Source of the DNA: a candidate division TM6 bacterium UASB124
Lineage (GTDB): Bacteria; Dependentiae; Babeliae; Babeliales; RVW-14
Direction: 5' to 3'
Length of the DNA stretch: 6,759 bases
Assembly (NCBI GenBank): GCA_001468855.1
Contig: LDIV01000001.1
Coordinates: 597,605-604,363, forward strand
Below the pieces are notes generated by a model that was given only the letters and a program-made list of their open reading frames with translations, was not told where the DNA came from and did not search any database. Numbering within the stretch: the first letter of the stretch is position 1; every line of letters starts with the position of its first letter. Position numbers and translations under genes: made by a program. Positions 1 to 6,148 of the stretch are shown piece after piece.

Positions 1-1
1 T

Positions 2-421
2 TATGGAATGTTTTATTACAATAATTGGAATCTGTATGCCATGGGCAAGGAGCGCAGTGTTATTTTTTCCAAATACTTAACCAAAGTTAATAAGAATGAT
101 ACTCCATGGGTATGTGTTTTTGTTCAATCGATTATTGTTCTTTCATTTTTATTATTGATTACTAAAAACTATTACCGAATAACCATTGGTGATTTAGCAA
201 CGACGATAGCGTATTTATTGAGTGTGATTTCCTATCTTGTTTTATATCGTTCATGGGTTGGTATGCTTGCACTAGTAAGTTGCGCAATACTTGCGGGCAT
301 ATGTTTCAATAATCTTTGGCATACCGGTTCGTATGTTGTTATTCCATTTTTCATAGCCATCATGCTTGTAGGTTTTATAGCCTATCGTTTTGGTGACTAT
401 ATCAAGAGAAAAGCCAAATAG
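2..421 (+). CDS. APC-family amino acid permease, C-terminal fragment (5' end outside window)
   Basis: The frame is open to the left edge (Y-G precede the first Met at 8) and ends in TAG at 419-421, so this is the last ~139 residues of a longer gene. Seen, numbering from the Met at 8: an N-W-N-L-Y-A-M-G-K-E-R stretch, then a short basic loop ending in D-T-P-W (31-34), then four hydrophobic segments at about 36-52, 61-80, 83-101 and 108-126, and a basic tail ending K-R-K-A-K. The arrangement 'YAMgk...f.kvnk.dTPw' followed by four membrane helices matches the cytoplasmic loop and last four helices of 12-helix APC-superfamily amino acid/polyamine transporters. It would sit in the inner membrane and import (or exchange) amino acids; the substrate cannot be read from this part. 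Family placement is from remembered family pattern, not a search. Confidence 0.75.
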   Translation, partial: YGMFYYNNWNLYAMGKERSVIFSKYLTKVNKNDTPWVCVFVQSIIVLSFLLLITKNYYRITIGDLATTIAYLLSVISYLVLYRSWVGMLALVSCAILAGICFNNLWHTGSYVVIPFFIAIMLVGFIAYRFGDYIKRKAK

Positions 422-441
422 CGTTTATTATAGTCGTATAA

Positions 442-470
442 AAAGGGCCTCGAACAATTTGAGGCCCTTT
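442..470. terminator. Intrinsic-type hairpin between convergent genes
   Basis: A perfect 10-bp inverted repeat, AAAGGGCCTC (442-451) and GAGGCCCTTT (461-470), has a 9-nt spacer that can pair three more bases (G-T, A-T, A-T) around a CAA loop. It lies 20 nt past the permease stop on the + strand. The + strand 3' side runs CCTTTCCTGTTTGG, only a modest U-tract; the minus direction has no good T-run either. It probably ends the permease transcript and may also stop the opposing transcript of secreted paralogue B. Confidence 0.8.
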
Positions 471-496
471 CCTGTTTGGTAATACCAGCAGAGATG

Positions 497-550
497 TTAA
501 TTAATACTTGTTCCCAGTGCTATAAAGTGCAAATCAGCGTTATTAAGCAC
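497..550 (-). other. Severed C-terminal coding tail of paralogue B, after an in-frame TGA
   Basis: Reading the minus strand past the TGA at 553-551 in the same frame gives 17 codons, V-L-N-N-A-D-L-H-F-I-A-L-G-T-S-I-N, and then TAA (499-497). The end of paralogue A after its matching R-I-A is S-L-L-N-L-S-D-V-R-F-I-N-L-G-S-D-P-T, then TAG. The two tails have exactly the same length; 7 of the 17 translated positions are identical (L, N, D, F, I, L, G) and several others are conservative. The TGA occupies the position of a Ser TCA codon in paralogue A, one base away. This is therefore former (or recoded) coding sequence rather than intergenic DNA. Confidence 0.75.
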
Positions 551-1822
551 TCAAGCGATGCGCATGTTAACAACAGTTTGTTTGTTAACTGGTTTGCGTA
601 ATTGTTTTACAATGATTGAAAGTTTATCTGAGAATCGTGATGGGTCTATTCCCCAACCATTCAGAACTGATGGAAGTGCTACAAAGTAGAGTTCGTTAAA
701 TGACATAACCAATGTTTTATTTGCAGCGTAATCAAAATCAGCCTGTTCACATAATTTGCGGTCAAGGATGTAATCACCGAGTTTTTTATTGTCGCTATCT
801 GTGAATGTCCACGTGCTTATGCTATGAGGTAATTCAACGATTTCACCATTTGCCATGCGTGCTTTAAATGTAGTGCCGGTTTCTTGGTAGCCTGTACGTG
901 TCATTTTAATATTTTTACCATCAGCAGTTGTGAAAATAATTTGATCGCCAATACCATTGTCAGGTCCTTGGCCTTTGATCAAAAAAGCCCAATCGTTGAT
1001 GTAAAATTTAGATTGTGATGGAAGTAGTGGATCAATGCTATAAATATTATAAACACCCGACATGATGAGTTGATAAAGATCAGAACCACCGGCAATATAA
1101 ACAATTTGATTACCTTGTGCTGCCTTTTCCTTAAGAAGCTTAAGACTTTGATCATTCCAATGTTTCCATCCGCTGCATGCAAGATTTGTCCAAGAGATTG
1201 AATACAGCATACGAATGATAGGATACAATTTCTTATTCAAAAGCATTTTTTGAAAAGTTGGAAAGGTTTGTTCACCAAAACAGTATTCAAAAAATCTGTT
1301 ACCAATAGAAAAGAGATATGGATTTTGCTTGCCTTCATCAGTATTAATGAACATCAAGTTAAAAAGAGCATTGTATTTTTCGATAGTGCTGTGTGAGCTG
1401 TCCCCGCTTGATTCAGCCGCTTTATTGTCAGATGATAGGAGCTGTGAAAATTCTAAGAATTTAATAAAACTTGGCATGTCGTGTTCAATAACCTGATAGA
1501 TACCAGTGAAGTTTTCAACTAAAGATTTGTTGATTGGTGGTTTGAAGTTATAGCCATATTCGTTAATGCATGATGATGTTATATCATCAAGAAATAGGGT
1601 AAGAGGCGCAAGAAGTTGTGCAAACTTTTCATAATTGTTTTTTATTATCGGTAGTGATGCATCAGAAAGAGATAGCGTTGTCAGATCTTTATCCGGAATA
1701 ACTTGTTGCCACTCTAGCCACTTACTGAAAACCTCATCAGCTTTTTTTATTGTCTGTGCTTGCGCTATCAATCCGAGTGAAGACAGTGTAATAAGACTTG
1801 CTAATTTCTTTAAAGAGAACAT
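551..1822 (-). CDS. Exported protein, paralogue B of a tandem pair (function unknown, Rossmann-like core)
   Basis: I chose the 423-aa form starting at 1822. The in-frame ATG 18 nt upstream (1840) has no clear ribosome site, whereas the DNA between them reads AAAAAAGGA with 6 nt before the second ATG. Residues 1-22 form a Sec signal peptide (F-S-L-K-K, hydrophobic core, A-Q-A cleavage before Q23). K34-V41 is K-W-L-E-W-Q-Q-V, a motif shared with its neighbours. The best conserved block is G-W-K-H-W (218-222) through V-Y-I-A-G-G-S-D (241-248) to I-D-P-L-L-P (263-268): 40 of 65 residues in 218-282 are identical to paralogue A without gaps. A glycine-rich strand-loop followed about 20 residues later by an acidic I-D-P recalls motif I and the acidic loop of class I methyltransferases, but no catalytic motif confirms this. 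A second conserved patch is L-N-G-W-G-I-D-P (387-394). The product is probably periplasmic or secreted. It ends early relative to its paralogue. I do not recognise the family. Confidence 0.85.
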   Translation of the reverse strand: MFSLKKLASLITLSSLGLIAQAQTIKKADEVFSKWLEWQQVIPDKDLTTLSLSDASLPIIKNNYEKFAQLLAPLTLFLDDITSSCINEYGYNFKPPINKSLVENFTGIYQVIEHDMPSFIKFLEFSQLLSSDNKAAESSGDSSHSTIEKYNALFNLMFINTDEGKQNPYLFSIGNRFFEYCFGEQTFPTFQKMLLNKKLYPIIRMLYSISWTNLACSGWKHWNDQSLKLLKEKAAQGNQIVYIAGGSDLYQLIMSGVYNIYSIDPLLPSQSKFYINDWAFLIKGQGPDNGIGDQIIFTTADGKNIKMTRTGYQETGTTFKARMANGEIVELPHSISTWTFTDSDNKKLGDYILDRKLCEQADFDYAANKTLVMSFNELYFVALPSVLNGWGIDPSRFSDKLSIIVKQLRKPVNKQTVVNMRIA

Positions 1823-1828
1823 AATTTT

Positions 1829-1837
1829 TCCTTTTTT
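1829..1837 (-). promoter_or_regulatory. Ribosome binding site deciding the paralogue B start
   Basis: The minus strand reads AAAAAAGGA ending at 1829, then six bases (AAAATT), then the ATG at 1822-1820. The upstream in-frame ATG at 1840-1838 would place this Shine-Dalgarno-like run inside the coding sequence and is itself preceded only by TTGTTATACG. This favours the shorter protein, whose signal peptide then begins directly with M-F-S-L-K-K. The gap to the stop of paralogue A (1855) is 32 nt, consistent with one operon. Confidence 0.55.
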
Positions 1838-1854
1838 CATCGTATAACAATGCT

Positions 1855-3168
1855 CTATGTAGGATCAGATCCTAAATTGATAAAGCGTACATCAGAAAGA
1901 TTAAGTAGTGATGCTATACGTATATTACACAACATATCGCGTTTTACTGGCTGGCGAAGTTGTTTGACGTCAAATTCGATATTCTCTGGGAGTAGTGTTG
2001 GATTAATACCCCATCCATTGAGTATGTCCGGTAAAGCGATATAGGTGAGTTCATCATATGAGATGACAAATGTTTTGTTTGTTATTGATGCAAAATCATC
2101 TTGGGTGATTGGACGACGATGAATAATGACATGACCAATCTGCTTATTACCTGGGTCAAAAATGTTCCAGGTAATAATGCTCTTTTTTTGGCTTACAATT
2201 TGGTTGTTTGAAAGTTTGGAATAGAATGATTCGCCGTCTTTGTAGTCAACACATTTCATTTTAATACTGTTACATGATGGACCGAAACGGATTTCATTAT
2301 CGATTCCATCTTCTGCTATTAAGAAGTTCCAGCCTTCAGAATAAAAATGAGCTTGTGTTGGGAGAAATGGATCTATGATTGTGATGTTGTACATACCATT
2401 GCGGAGTAAATGGTAAAAATCTGTACCGCCAGCAATATAAACAATCTCATTGCCTTGCGTAGCCTTCTCTTTGAGTGTTTTAATAGTATTTGCATGCCAA
2501 TGTTTCCATCCGTCTCCTACCAGATGATACCAGATAATTGTGTTCATAAAGCGAACTAGTGGATATAGTTCATAGGTTGTTAATAGCTTTTGAAAATGGC
2601 CGGTTGTTGCATCGGTGTAACAGTATTCAAATAAACGGTTAGCAAAAGCGATAAGATATTCGTTTTCCTCAAAAAGATCTTCACGTGCAAAAAGTAATCG
2701 TGCAAATGCCTTGTATTTTTCCATTGTTACATCGATTGGTGTTGTTTGTTCGGCTGCATTTATTGCCGGTAAACACATGCCGGAAGCAATTAAATAATCA
2801 ATAAATGCAGGGACATTGTGTTCAATGTTGTCATATATAGTGCCTAGATTGCTTTTGATCTTTTCATCTAATGGTGGTTTGAGTGAAAAGTGGTCAGGCC
2901 CAATGCTATCGTTGGTAATAATACCAAGGAGTGAAACAAGTGGTTTGAGAGCAATAATATTTTTTTCGTAATGATTTTTGAAAATTTTTATGAAGCTATC
3001 GGAAAGGTTGTTTTTAAGATTACTGATAGTTTGATCATGATAAACCTGTTGCCAAGCAAGCCATTTACCGAAAACCTCTGTTTCGTGTTTGGTGGTTGCC
3101 TTTGCAGTTGAGGCTATGAACAATATACATGCTCCTATGTAGACGCATGTTTTTATAGAGTATTTCAT
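1855..3168 (-). CDS. Exported protein, paralogue A of a tandem pair (function unknown, Rossmann-like core)
   Basis: 437 aa with a Sec signal peptide (M-K-Y-S-I-K-T, hydrophobic 8-21, A-K-A cleavage at about 24/25). K35-V42 is K-W-L-A-W-Q-Q-V. It aligns with the downstream paralogue over nearly its whole length with few gaps. The strongest blocks are G-W-K-H-W (220-224), L-K-E-K-A-T-Q-G-N (232-240), V-Y-I-A-G-G-T-D (243-250), I-D-P-F-L-P (265-270) and L-N-G-W-G-I-N-P (383-390). The V-Y-I-A-G-G / I-D-P pair resembles a nucleotide- or SAM-binding Rossmann start, which would be unusual in an exported protein; this is inference. Its C-terminus, S-L-L-N-L-S-D-V-R-F-I-N-L-G, is intact, unlike that of paralogue B. 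The start is well supported by a long purine ribosome site. It is first of two co-oriented paralogues, most likely co-transcribed. I do not recognise the family. Confidence 0.88.
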   Translation of the reverse strand: MKYSIKTCVYIGACILFIASTAKATTKHETEVFGKWLAWQQVYHDQTISNLKNNLSDSFIKIFKNHYEKNIIALKPLVSLLGIITNDSIGPDHFSLKPPLDEKIKSNLGTIYDNIEHNVPAFIDYLIASGMCLPAINAAEQTTPIDVTMEKYKAFARLLFAREDLFEENEYLIAFANRLFEYCYTDATTGHFQKLLTTYELYPLVRFMNTIIWYHLVGDGWKHWHANTIKTLKEKATQGNEIVYIAGGTDFYHLLRNGMYNITIIDPFLPTQAHFYSEGWNFLIAEDGIDNEIRFGPSCNSIKMKCVDYKDGESFYSKLSNNQIVSQKKSIITWNIFDPGNKQIGHVIIHRRPITQDDFASITNKTFVISYDELTYIALPDILNGWGINPTLLPENIEFDVKQLRQPVKRDMLCNIRIASLLNLSDVRFINLGSDPT

Positions 3169-3177
3169 AACTGCCGA

Positions 3178-3187
3178 CTCCTCCTCC
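3178..3187 (-). promoter_or_regulatory. Strong ribosome binding site for paralogue A
   Basis: The minus strand carries GGAGGAGGAG, a threefold GGA repeat that offers several registers of anti-Shine-Dalgarno pairing, ending 9 nt before the ATG at 3168. It is the most extended such site in the window and suggests high translation of this exported protein. The adjoining dyad CCTTATTAAGG (3186-3196) overlaps its 5' end. Confidence 0.65.
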
Positions 3188-3198
3188 TTAATAAGGTT

Positions 3199-3204
3199 AT
3201 TATA
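3199..3204 (-). promoter_or_regulatory. Candidate -10 box for the paralogue A-B operon
   Basis: A perfect TATAAT on the minus strand (3204-3199) would start RNA near 3192, just ahead of the ribosome site, giving a leader of about 24 nt. No good -35 hexamer sits at 16-18 nt spacing (CGTATG at 17). A weaker alternative further upstream is TTGGAA, 16 nt, TATGCT. The 152-nt gap after the HD-GYP gene, with no convincing intrinsic terminator in it, leaves both separate transcription and read-through possible. Confidence 0.35.
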
Positions 3205-3320
3205 TTACGATTCCATCCTTCCATACGAATTAAAAAGTAGCATAACAGCAAAATTTTTTTTTCCAATTATGGTAGAAAAATGGTTGGTGTTTATAATTAG
3301 ATCGCTTGTTTTTTGGTGGT

Positions 3321-4346
3321 TTATAAATTTTTAACAACACGCGCAAATGCTTTAACAATTTCAGGATCAAATTGCTTTGGGGTGTTTTTTATAATTTCAT
3401 CCATTGCGCGTTTACGTTCTTGTGCTTTGCGATATGCACGATTGGTTGTTATTGCATCATAGGCGTCGACAATGGCAACTAGTCGGGCGTTAAAAGGAAT
3501 GTCTTTGCCTTTTAATCCATCGGGGTATCCACTGCCATCGAAGCGTTCATGGTGTGAACGAATGATGGGGATGAGTGGTTTAAATTCAGAAAATTGAGAA
3601 ATAATATTTACTCCTTTGCTGGGGTGATCCTTAATAAGTGCATATTCTGTGGTGCTTAATGGCCCCTGTTTCCTTAATATTTCAGGTGATATACCAATTT
3701 TTCCAATATCGTGAAAAAGTGCTCCATAATGGATTATATTGATTTGTGATGATGCCAGGTTTAGTTCTTCCGCTAGTAATAGGGCGTAATTAGCTACATT
3801 GCGTGAATGGTCTCGTGTATATGGATCGAGTGCCTGAATGACGGCGAGCATACCGTTGATAGCTTCATGTTGTGATTGTTTGAACTTAAAAACGCATTCA
3901 CCATGCGCCAGAAGTAATGATACATGATACAACGTAGGTAACACAAAATGTTGAAGTTTCTGTAACTTTTTATAATCGTGCCGCTTAATGATGATGCCTG
4001 CGCATCCTATTATGCGTGTGTGGACGGCGATCGGAATAATTATATAGTCAAATGTAGCATTGCTAGAAAATGTGCGGGTTTTTAGGGGAAGATTTTGAAT
4101 GACTTGTGGTTTTTTGTTTATTTCTACTGATTCTAGAAGATCTTTTAATTCATCAATGATTAATGCAGGAACTCCGCCTCGAACAGAACTATAAAAATTA
4201 TGATTGCACTCCCAATAGAGAATGGTGGCGGCTATTGGTGTGTGTGCCAGAATAAATGATAGAGCTTGTGATATTGCTTGGACGATATCCTCAGTGACTA
4301 TTGATTGTTTAAGGATATTCTCTATTGTTTCAATTTCTTTTTTCAT
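3321..4346 (-). CDS. GAF-like/HD-GYP domain protein, probable cyclic-di-GMP phosphodiesterase
   Basis: 341 aa without signal peptide or membrane segment, so cytoplasmic. Residues ~1-150 look like a GAF-type sensory domain (weak; alternating hydrophobic strands such as Y-I-I-I-P-I-A and R-I-I-G-C-A-G-I-I-I). Residues ~158-341 are a complete HD-GYP domain: A-L-D-P-Y-T-R-D-H-S (172-181), F-H-D-I-G-K-I-G-I (211-219), H-P (241-242), H-H-E-R-F-D-G-S-G-Y-P (265-275), and V-D-A-Y-D-A-I-T-T-N-R-A-Y-R (293-306). The metal-binding H180, H212/D213, H241, H265/H266 and D294 and the GYP loop are all present, so it is probably catalytic. Characterised members hydrolyse cyclic di-GMP (some cGAMP). The ATG lies inside the end of the protease gene upstream (17-nt overlap) with only a weak GCGAG ribosome site, pointing to translational coupling. 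No diguanylate cyclase (GGDEF) is visible in the window. Confidence 0.93.
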   Translation of the reverse strand: MKKEIETIENILKQSIVTEDIVQAISQALSFILAHTPIAATILYWECNHNFYSSVRGGVPALIIDELKDLLESVEINKKPQVIQNLPLKTRTFSSNATFDYIIIPIAVHTRIIGCAGIIIKRHDYKKLQKLQHFVLPTLYHVSLLLAHGECVFKFKQSQHEAINGMLAVIQALDPYTRDHSRNVANYALLLAEELNLASSQINIIHYGALFHDIGKIGISPEILRKQGPLSTTEYALIKDHPSKGVNIISQFSEFKPLIPIIRSHHERFDGSGYPDGLKGKDIPFNARLVAIVDAYDAITTNRAYRKAQERKRAMDEIIKNTPKQFDPEIVKAFARVVKNL

Positions 4347-5916
4347 AGCTACTCGCTTTCAACTTTTTAAGCTCTTTGAAAAGATTAGTTTTTTTATAAA
4401 GATACTTTGCAGACAGAAGTGGCTCGTCGTCAAGTATTTGATTGAGATTCAACACCATAAATTTTTTATCGTTTGTTTTAATAGTTACAAAATTATTGTA
4501 GAGTCCTTGTTGCGTGCTTATTTTTAAGGCGTTGCGAAAATTATCTAACGTGAAAACCTTTTGCCCATTGACTTCTTTGATTAAATCTCCGGGGCCTAGA
4601 CATCGAGCTTCTTGGGCTTGTGATGTAGGGAAAATGTGTGTTACTAGTAAACGGGGCTTGTATTGGTTTTCTCGTTTTTCGTATTTGATTAAATCTTTTG
4701 TAATGTTTGCATCAATAGAATCAAATTTTAAAATGTGGTTGAGTGTTAGTTGCATGATTACCATGCCACCAATAATTTCATAATCAATCTTTTCATGTGG
4801 TGGATAATATTGTCTGATTGGTAAATCGTACAGATGTTCAAATTTAAAAGTTACTAGATGTTTTTGCCCATTGCGATAAAGCTCGATTGAAATATCTTGT
4901 CCTAGCTCAAAACGGTTTAGAAGTGCAATAATGGGAACTTTATCTTCATTCCATGGGACATTTGTTTCGCCATAAAGGTCAAGCCTATTGCCGTTGATTG
5001 AATAGATCATGTCGCCTTCTTTAACCCCAAATTTTTCAAAGAGTGTTTCTTTATACACACGTGCTATATAGAGTCCTCCAGGCTCGGGATTGTTTAAATA
5101 TCTGGTCATTGCAGGAGTTGCATAGTTAAATTCACCGCCCAAAATTGGTGAGCGAAATAAACGAACATTATGAAGAGCTTGAATGACGCTTTTTATGTCA
5201 TTGATTGGAATGATGTAACCAATATTTTGAGCTGTTTTCATACGTGCAGTGTTAAGACCGATAACGACTCCTTGATTGTTAAGCGAAGGGCCACCTGAAT
5301 TTCCTGGATTTAGAGGAGCTGTGATTTGAATGTACGATTCCCCCCATACGATTTCTCTACCACTTACGATTCCGTGGGTACTTTTGAGTTTTTCCTGGCC
5401 AAGAGGGTATCCGAGAGCAAGAATTTCTTGTGTACGTACAATGGTGTCTGAATCGCCTAATTCTAGATAGGGAATTTTGCCAAGTTTTTCTTTAATTTTT
5501 TTGCGTGATTCGTCGGTTAATTTGAGCAGCGCAATGTCTCGGTCCGGGCATACACCGACAACGGTTGCTGTGAATTGTTCTTTGCCAAGTGATGGGATTT
5601 GAATTTTAATTCCGACCTCATCTTCTACGACATGGAAATTGGTTACAATGTGACCATCTTTATCAATAAAGAAGCCGGTCCCAAATGTTTTTTTAGGATC
5701 AGGAGATTTAAAGGGTTGGAGCCAATTAAAAACATTTGCTTGAACAAATATTTGTATGACGGTGTCGCGAGCTTTTTCTTGTACCTGTCGCCAGACGAGC
5801 CAGCGTTGAGCTTCGGCAGGTAGGGCTTTGTTTTTTGAAATGCAGTCGGCATTTGTTTGCCATAGTAAAATAATGCACATGCCCAAAAAGTGCCCTATTG
5901 ATCTGAGTGATCTCAT
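4330..5916 (-). CDS. Exported Deg/HtrA-family serine protease, Deg9/DegP2-like with two PDZ-type domains
   Basis: 528 aa. Signal peptide at 1-23 (M-R-S-L-R-S, hydrophobic 7-19, T-N-A before D24). R38-V45 is R-W-L-V-W-R-Q-V, the motif shared with both secreted neighbours. The S1C trypsin-like domain (~46-250) has an intact triad: H95 in T-N-F-H-V-V, D127 in D-R-D-I-A-L-L, and S207 in P-G-N-S-G-G-P. PDZ1 (~257-360) contains an inserted loop around V-P-W-N-E-D-K-V-P, which together with the P-I-L-G-G-E entry resembles plant Deg9/DegP2 more than Escherichia coli DegP/DegQ. A second PDZ-like domain (~380-495) has G-P-G-D-L-I-K-E-V-N-G-Q (441-452). A basic Lys-rich tail follows. Expected role: ATP-independent degradation or processing of misfolded or specific proteins in the periplasm or on the cell surface. 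It heads the minus-strand block and overlaps the HD-GYP gene. Confidence 0.93.
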   Translation of the reverse strand: MRSLRSIGHFLGMCIILLWQTNADCISKNKALPAEAQRWLVWRQVQEKARDTVIQIFVQANVFNWLQPFKSPDPKKTFGTGFFIDKDGHIVTNFHVVEDEVGIKIQIPSLGKEQFTATVVGVCPDRDIALLKLTDESRKKIKEKLGKIPYLELGDSDTIVRTQEILALGYPLGQEKLKSTHGIVSGREIVWGESYIQITAPLNPGNSGGPSLNNQGVVIGLNTARMKTAQNIGYIIPINDIKSVIQALHNVRLFRSPILGGEFNYATPAMTRYLNNPEPGGLYIARVYKETLFEKFGVKEGDMIYSINGNRLDLYGETNVPWNEDKVPIIALLNRFELGQDISIELYRNGQKHLVTFKFEHLYDLPIRQYYPPHEKIDYEIIGGMVIMQLTLNHILKFDSIDANITKDLIKYEKRENQYKPRLLVTHIFPTSQAQEARCLGPGDLIKEVNGQKVFTLDNFRNALKISTQQGLYNNFVTIKTNDKKFMVLNLNQILDDEPLLSAKYLYKKTNLFKELKKLKASSYEKRN

Positions 5917-5920
5917 ACAA

Positions 5921-5928
5921 TCTCCTTT
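5921..5928 (-). promoter_or_regulatory. Ribosome binding site of the protease gene
   Basis: AAAGGAGA on the minus strand places GGAG 5 nt before the ATG at 5916-5914, a good match to the Shine-Dalgarno consensus. It supports the chosen start, which also begins a proper signal peptide. Confidence 0.65.
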
Positions 5929-5946
5929 GTTCTTTTTATTGAATGT

Positions 5947-5971
5947 GTGTGTACAAGGTTTGAGTACACAC
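5947..5971. promoter_or_regulatory. Inverted repeat near the protease start: possible operator or 5'-leader hairpin
   Basis: Perfect 8-bp arms GTGTGTAC (5947-5954) and GTACACAC (5964-5971) flank a 9-nt spacer, 30-54 nt upstream of the protease ATG. A TATATT on the minus strand (5982-5977) would start RNA near 5970, putting the dyad at the very start of the transcript. It could bind a dimeric repressor overlapping the start site or fold as a stabilising hairpin at the 5' end of the mRNA. Neither is proved by sequence. Confidence 0.5.
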
Positions 5972-5976
5972 TCGTT

Positions 5977-5982
5977 AATATA
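5977..5982 (-). promoter_or_regulatory. Candidate -10 box for the protease/HD-GYP operon
   Basis: TATATT on the minus strand matches the -10 consensus at five of six bases. No good -35 hexamer occurs at 16-18 nt (ATTACT at 17 nt). A rival reading uses TTGATT just upstream of it as a -35 with TGTACT, inside the inverted repeat, as the -10. Both would place the dyad within the promoter. Confidence 0.3.
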
Positions 5983-6110
5983 AGTTAATCAAAAATGATA
6001 GTAATATCGCAATAGTTACGATTTTTGGGATAAATAAACAGAATAGTAGTAACTGTTTGATAAGGTGGAAGACTGACTAGCGAAAAAATGATACGGGGGC
6101 ATTTTTGTTG

Positions 6111-6148
6111 TGAATTAACTTAGAATTATTGAATTAACTTAGAATTAT
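6111..6148. repeat. Perfect 19-bp tandem direct repeat
   Basis: TGAATTAACTTAGAATTAT occurs at 6111-6129 and again at 6130-6148 with no mismatch, followed by the first five bases of a third copy (TGAAT, 6149-6153). Each unit junction creates a TTGAAT hexamer (6129-6134 and 6148-6153), so the duplication also doubles a potential -35 element for the plus-strand gene. Confidence 0.95.

Noticed and set aside
497..553. Genome-wide recoding of TGA as an explanation for the interrupted tail of paralogue B
   Set aside because: No internal TGA interrupts any other gene in the window, TGG is used for Trp where checked, and the protease gene ends at a TGA overlapping the next start in the usual operon fashion. 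A local mutation or local readthrough is simpler.
1635..2044. Short plus-strand open frames opposite the two paralogues (1635-1847 and 1850-2044)
   Set aside because: They lie antisense to well-supported genes whose paralogy confirms the minus-strand frame, and they have no recognisable product.
3186..3196. Palindrome CCTTATTAAGG overlapping the ribosome site of paralogue A, as a translational switch
   Set aside because: Only one base separates the arms, so it cannot fold as a hairpin; as a protein-binding dyad it is too short to claim alone.
3241..3300. Possible intrinsic terminator after the HD-GYP gene near the T-run at 3254-3262
   Set aside because: The only pairing I find around it is a 4-bp CCAA/TTGG with a long loop, too weak for a terminator.
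5599..5920. Additional frames on both strands across the 5' end of the protease gene
   Set aside because: The protease frame is fixed by its catalytic motifs, signal peptide and ribosome site; the others are overlapping frames without motifs.
6014..6054. AGTTAC/GTAACT inverted repeat in the divergent intergenic region
   Set aside because: Six-base arms with a 29-nt spacer are expected by chance in AT-rich DNA.
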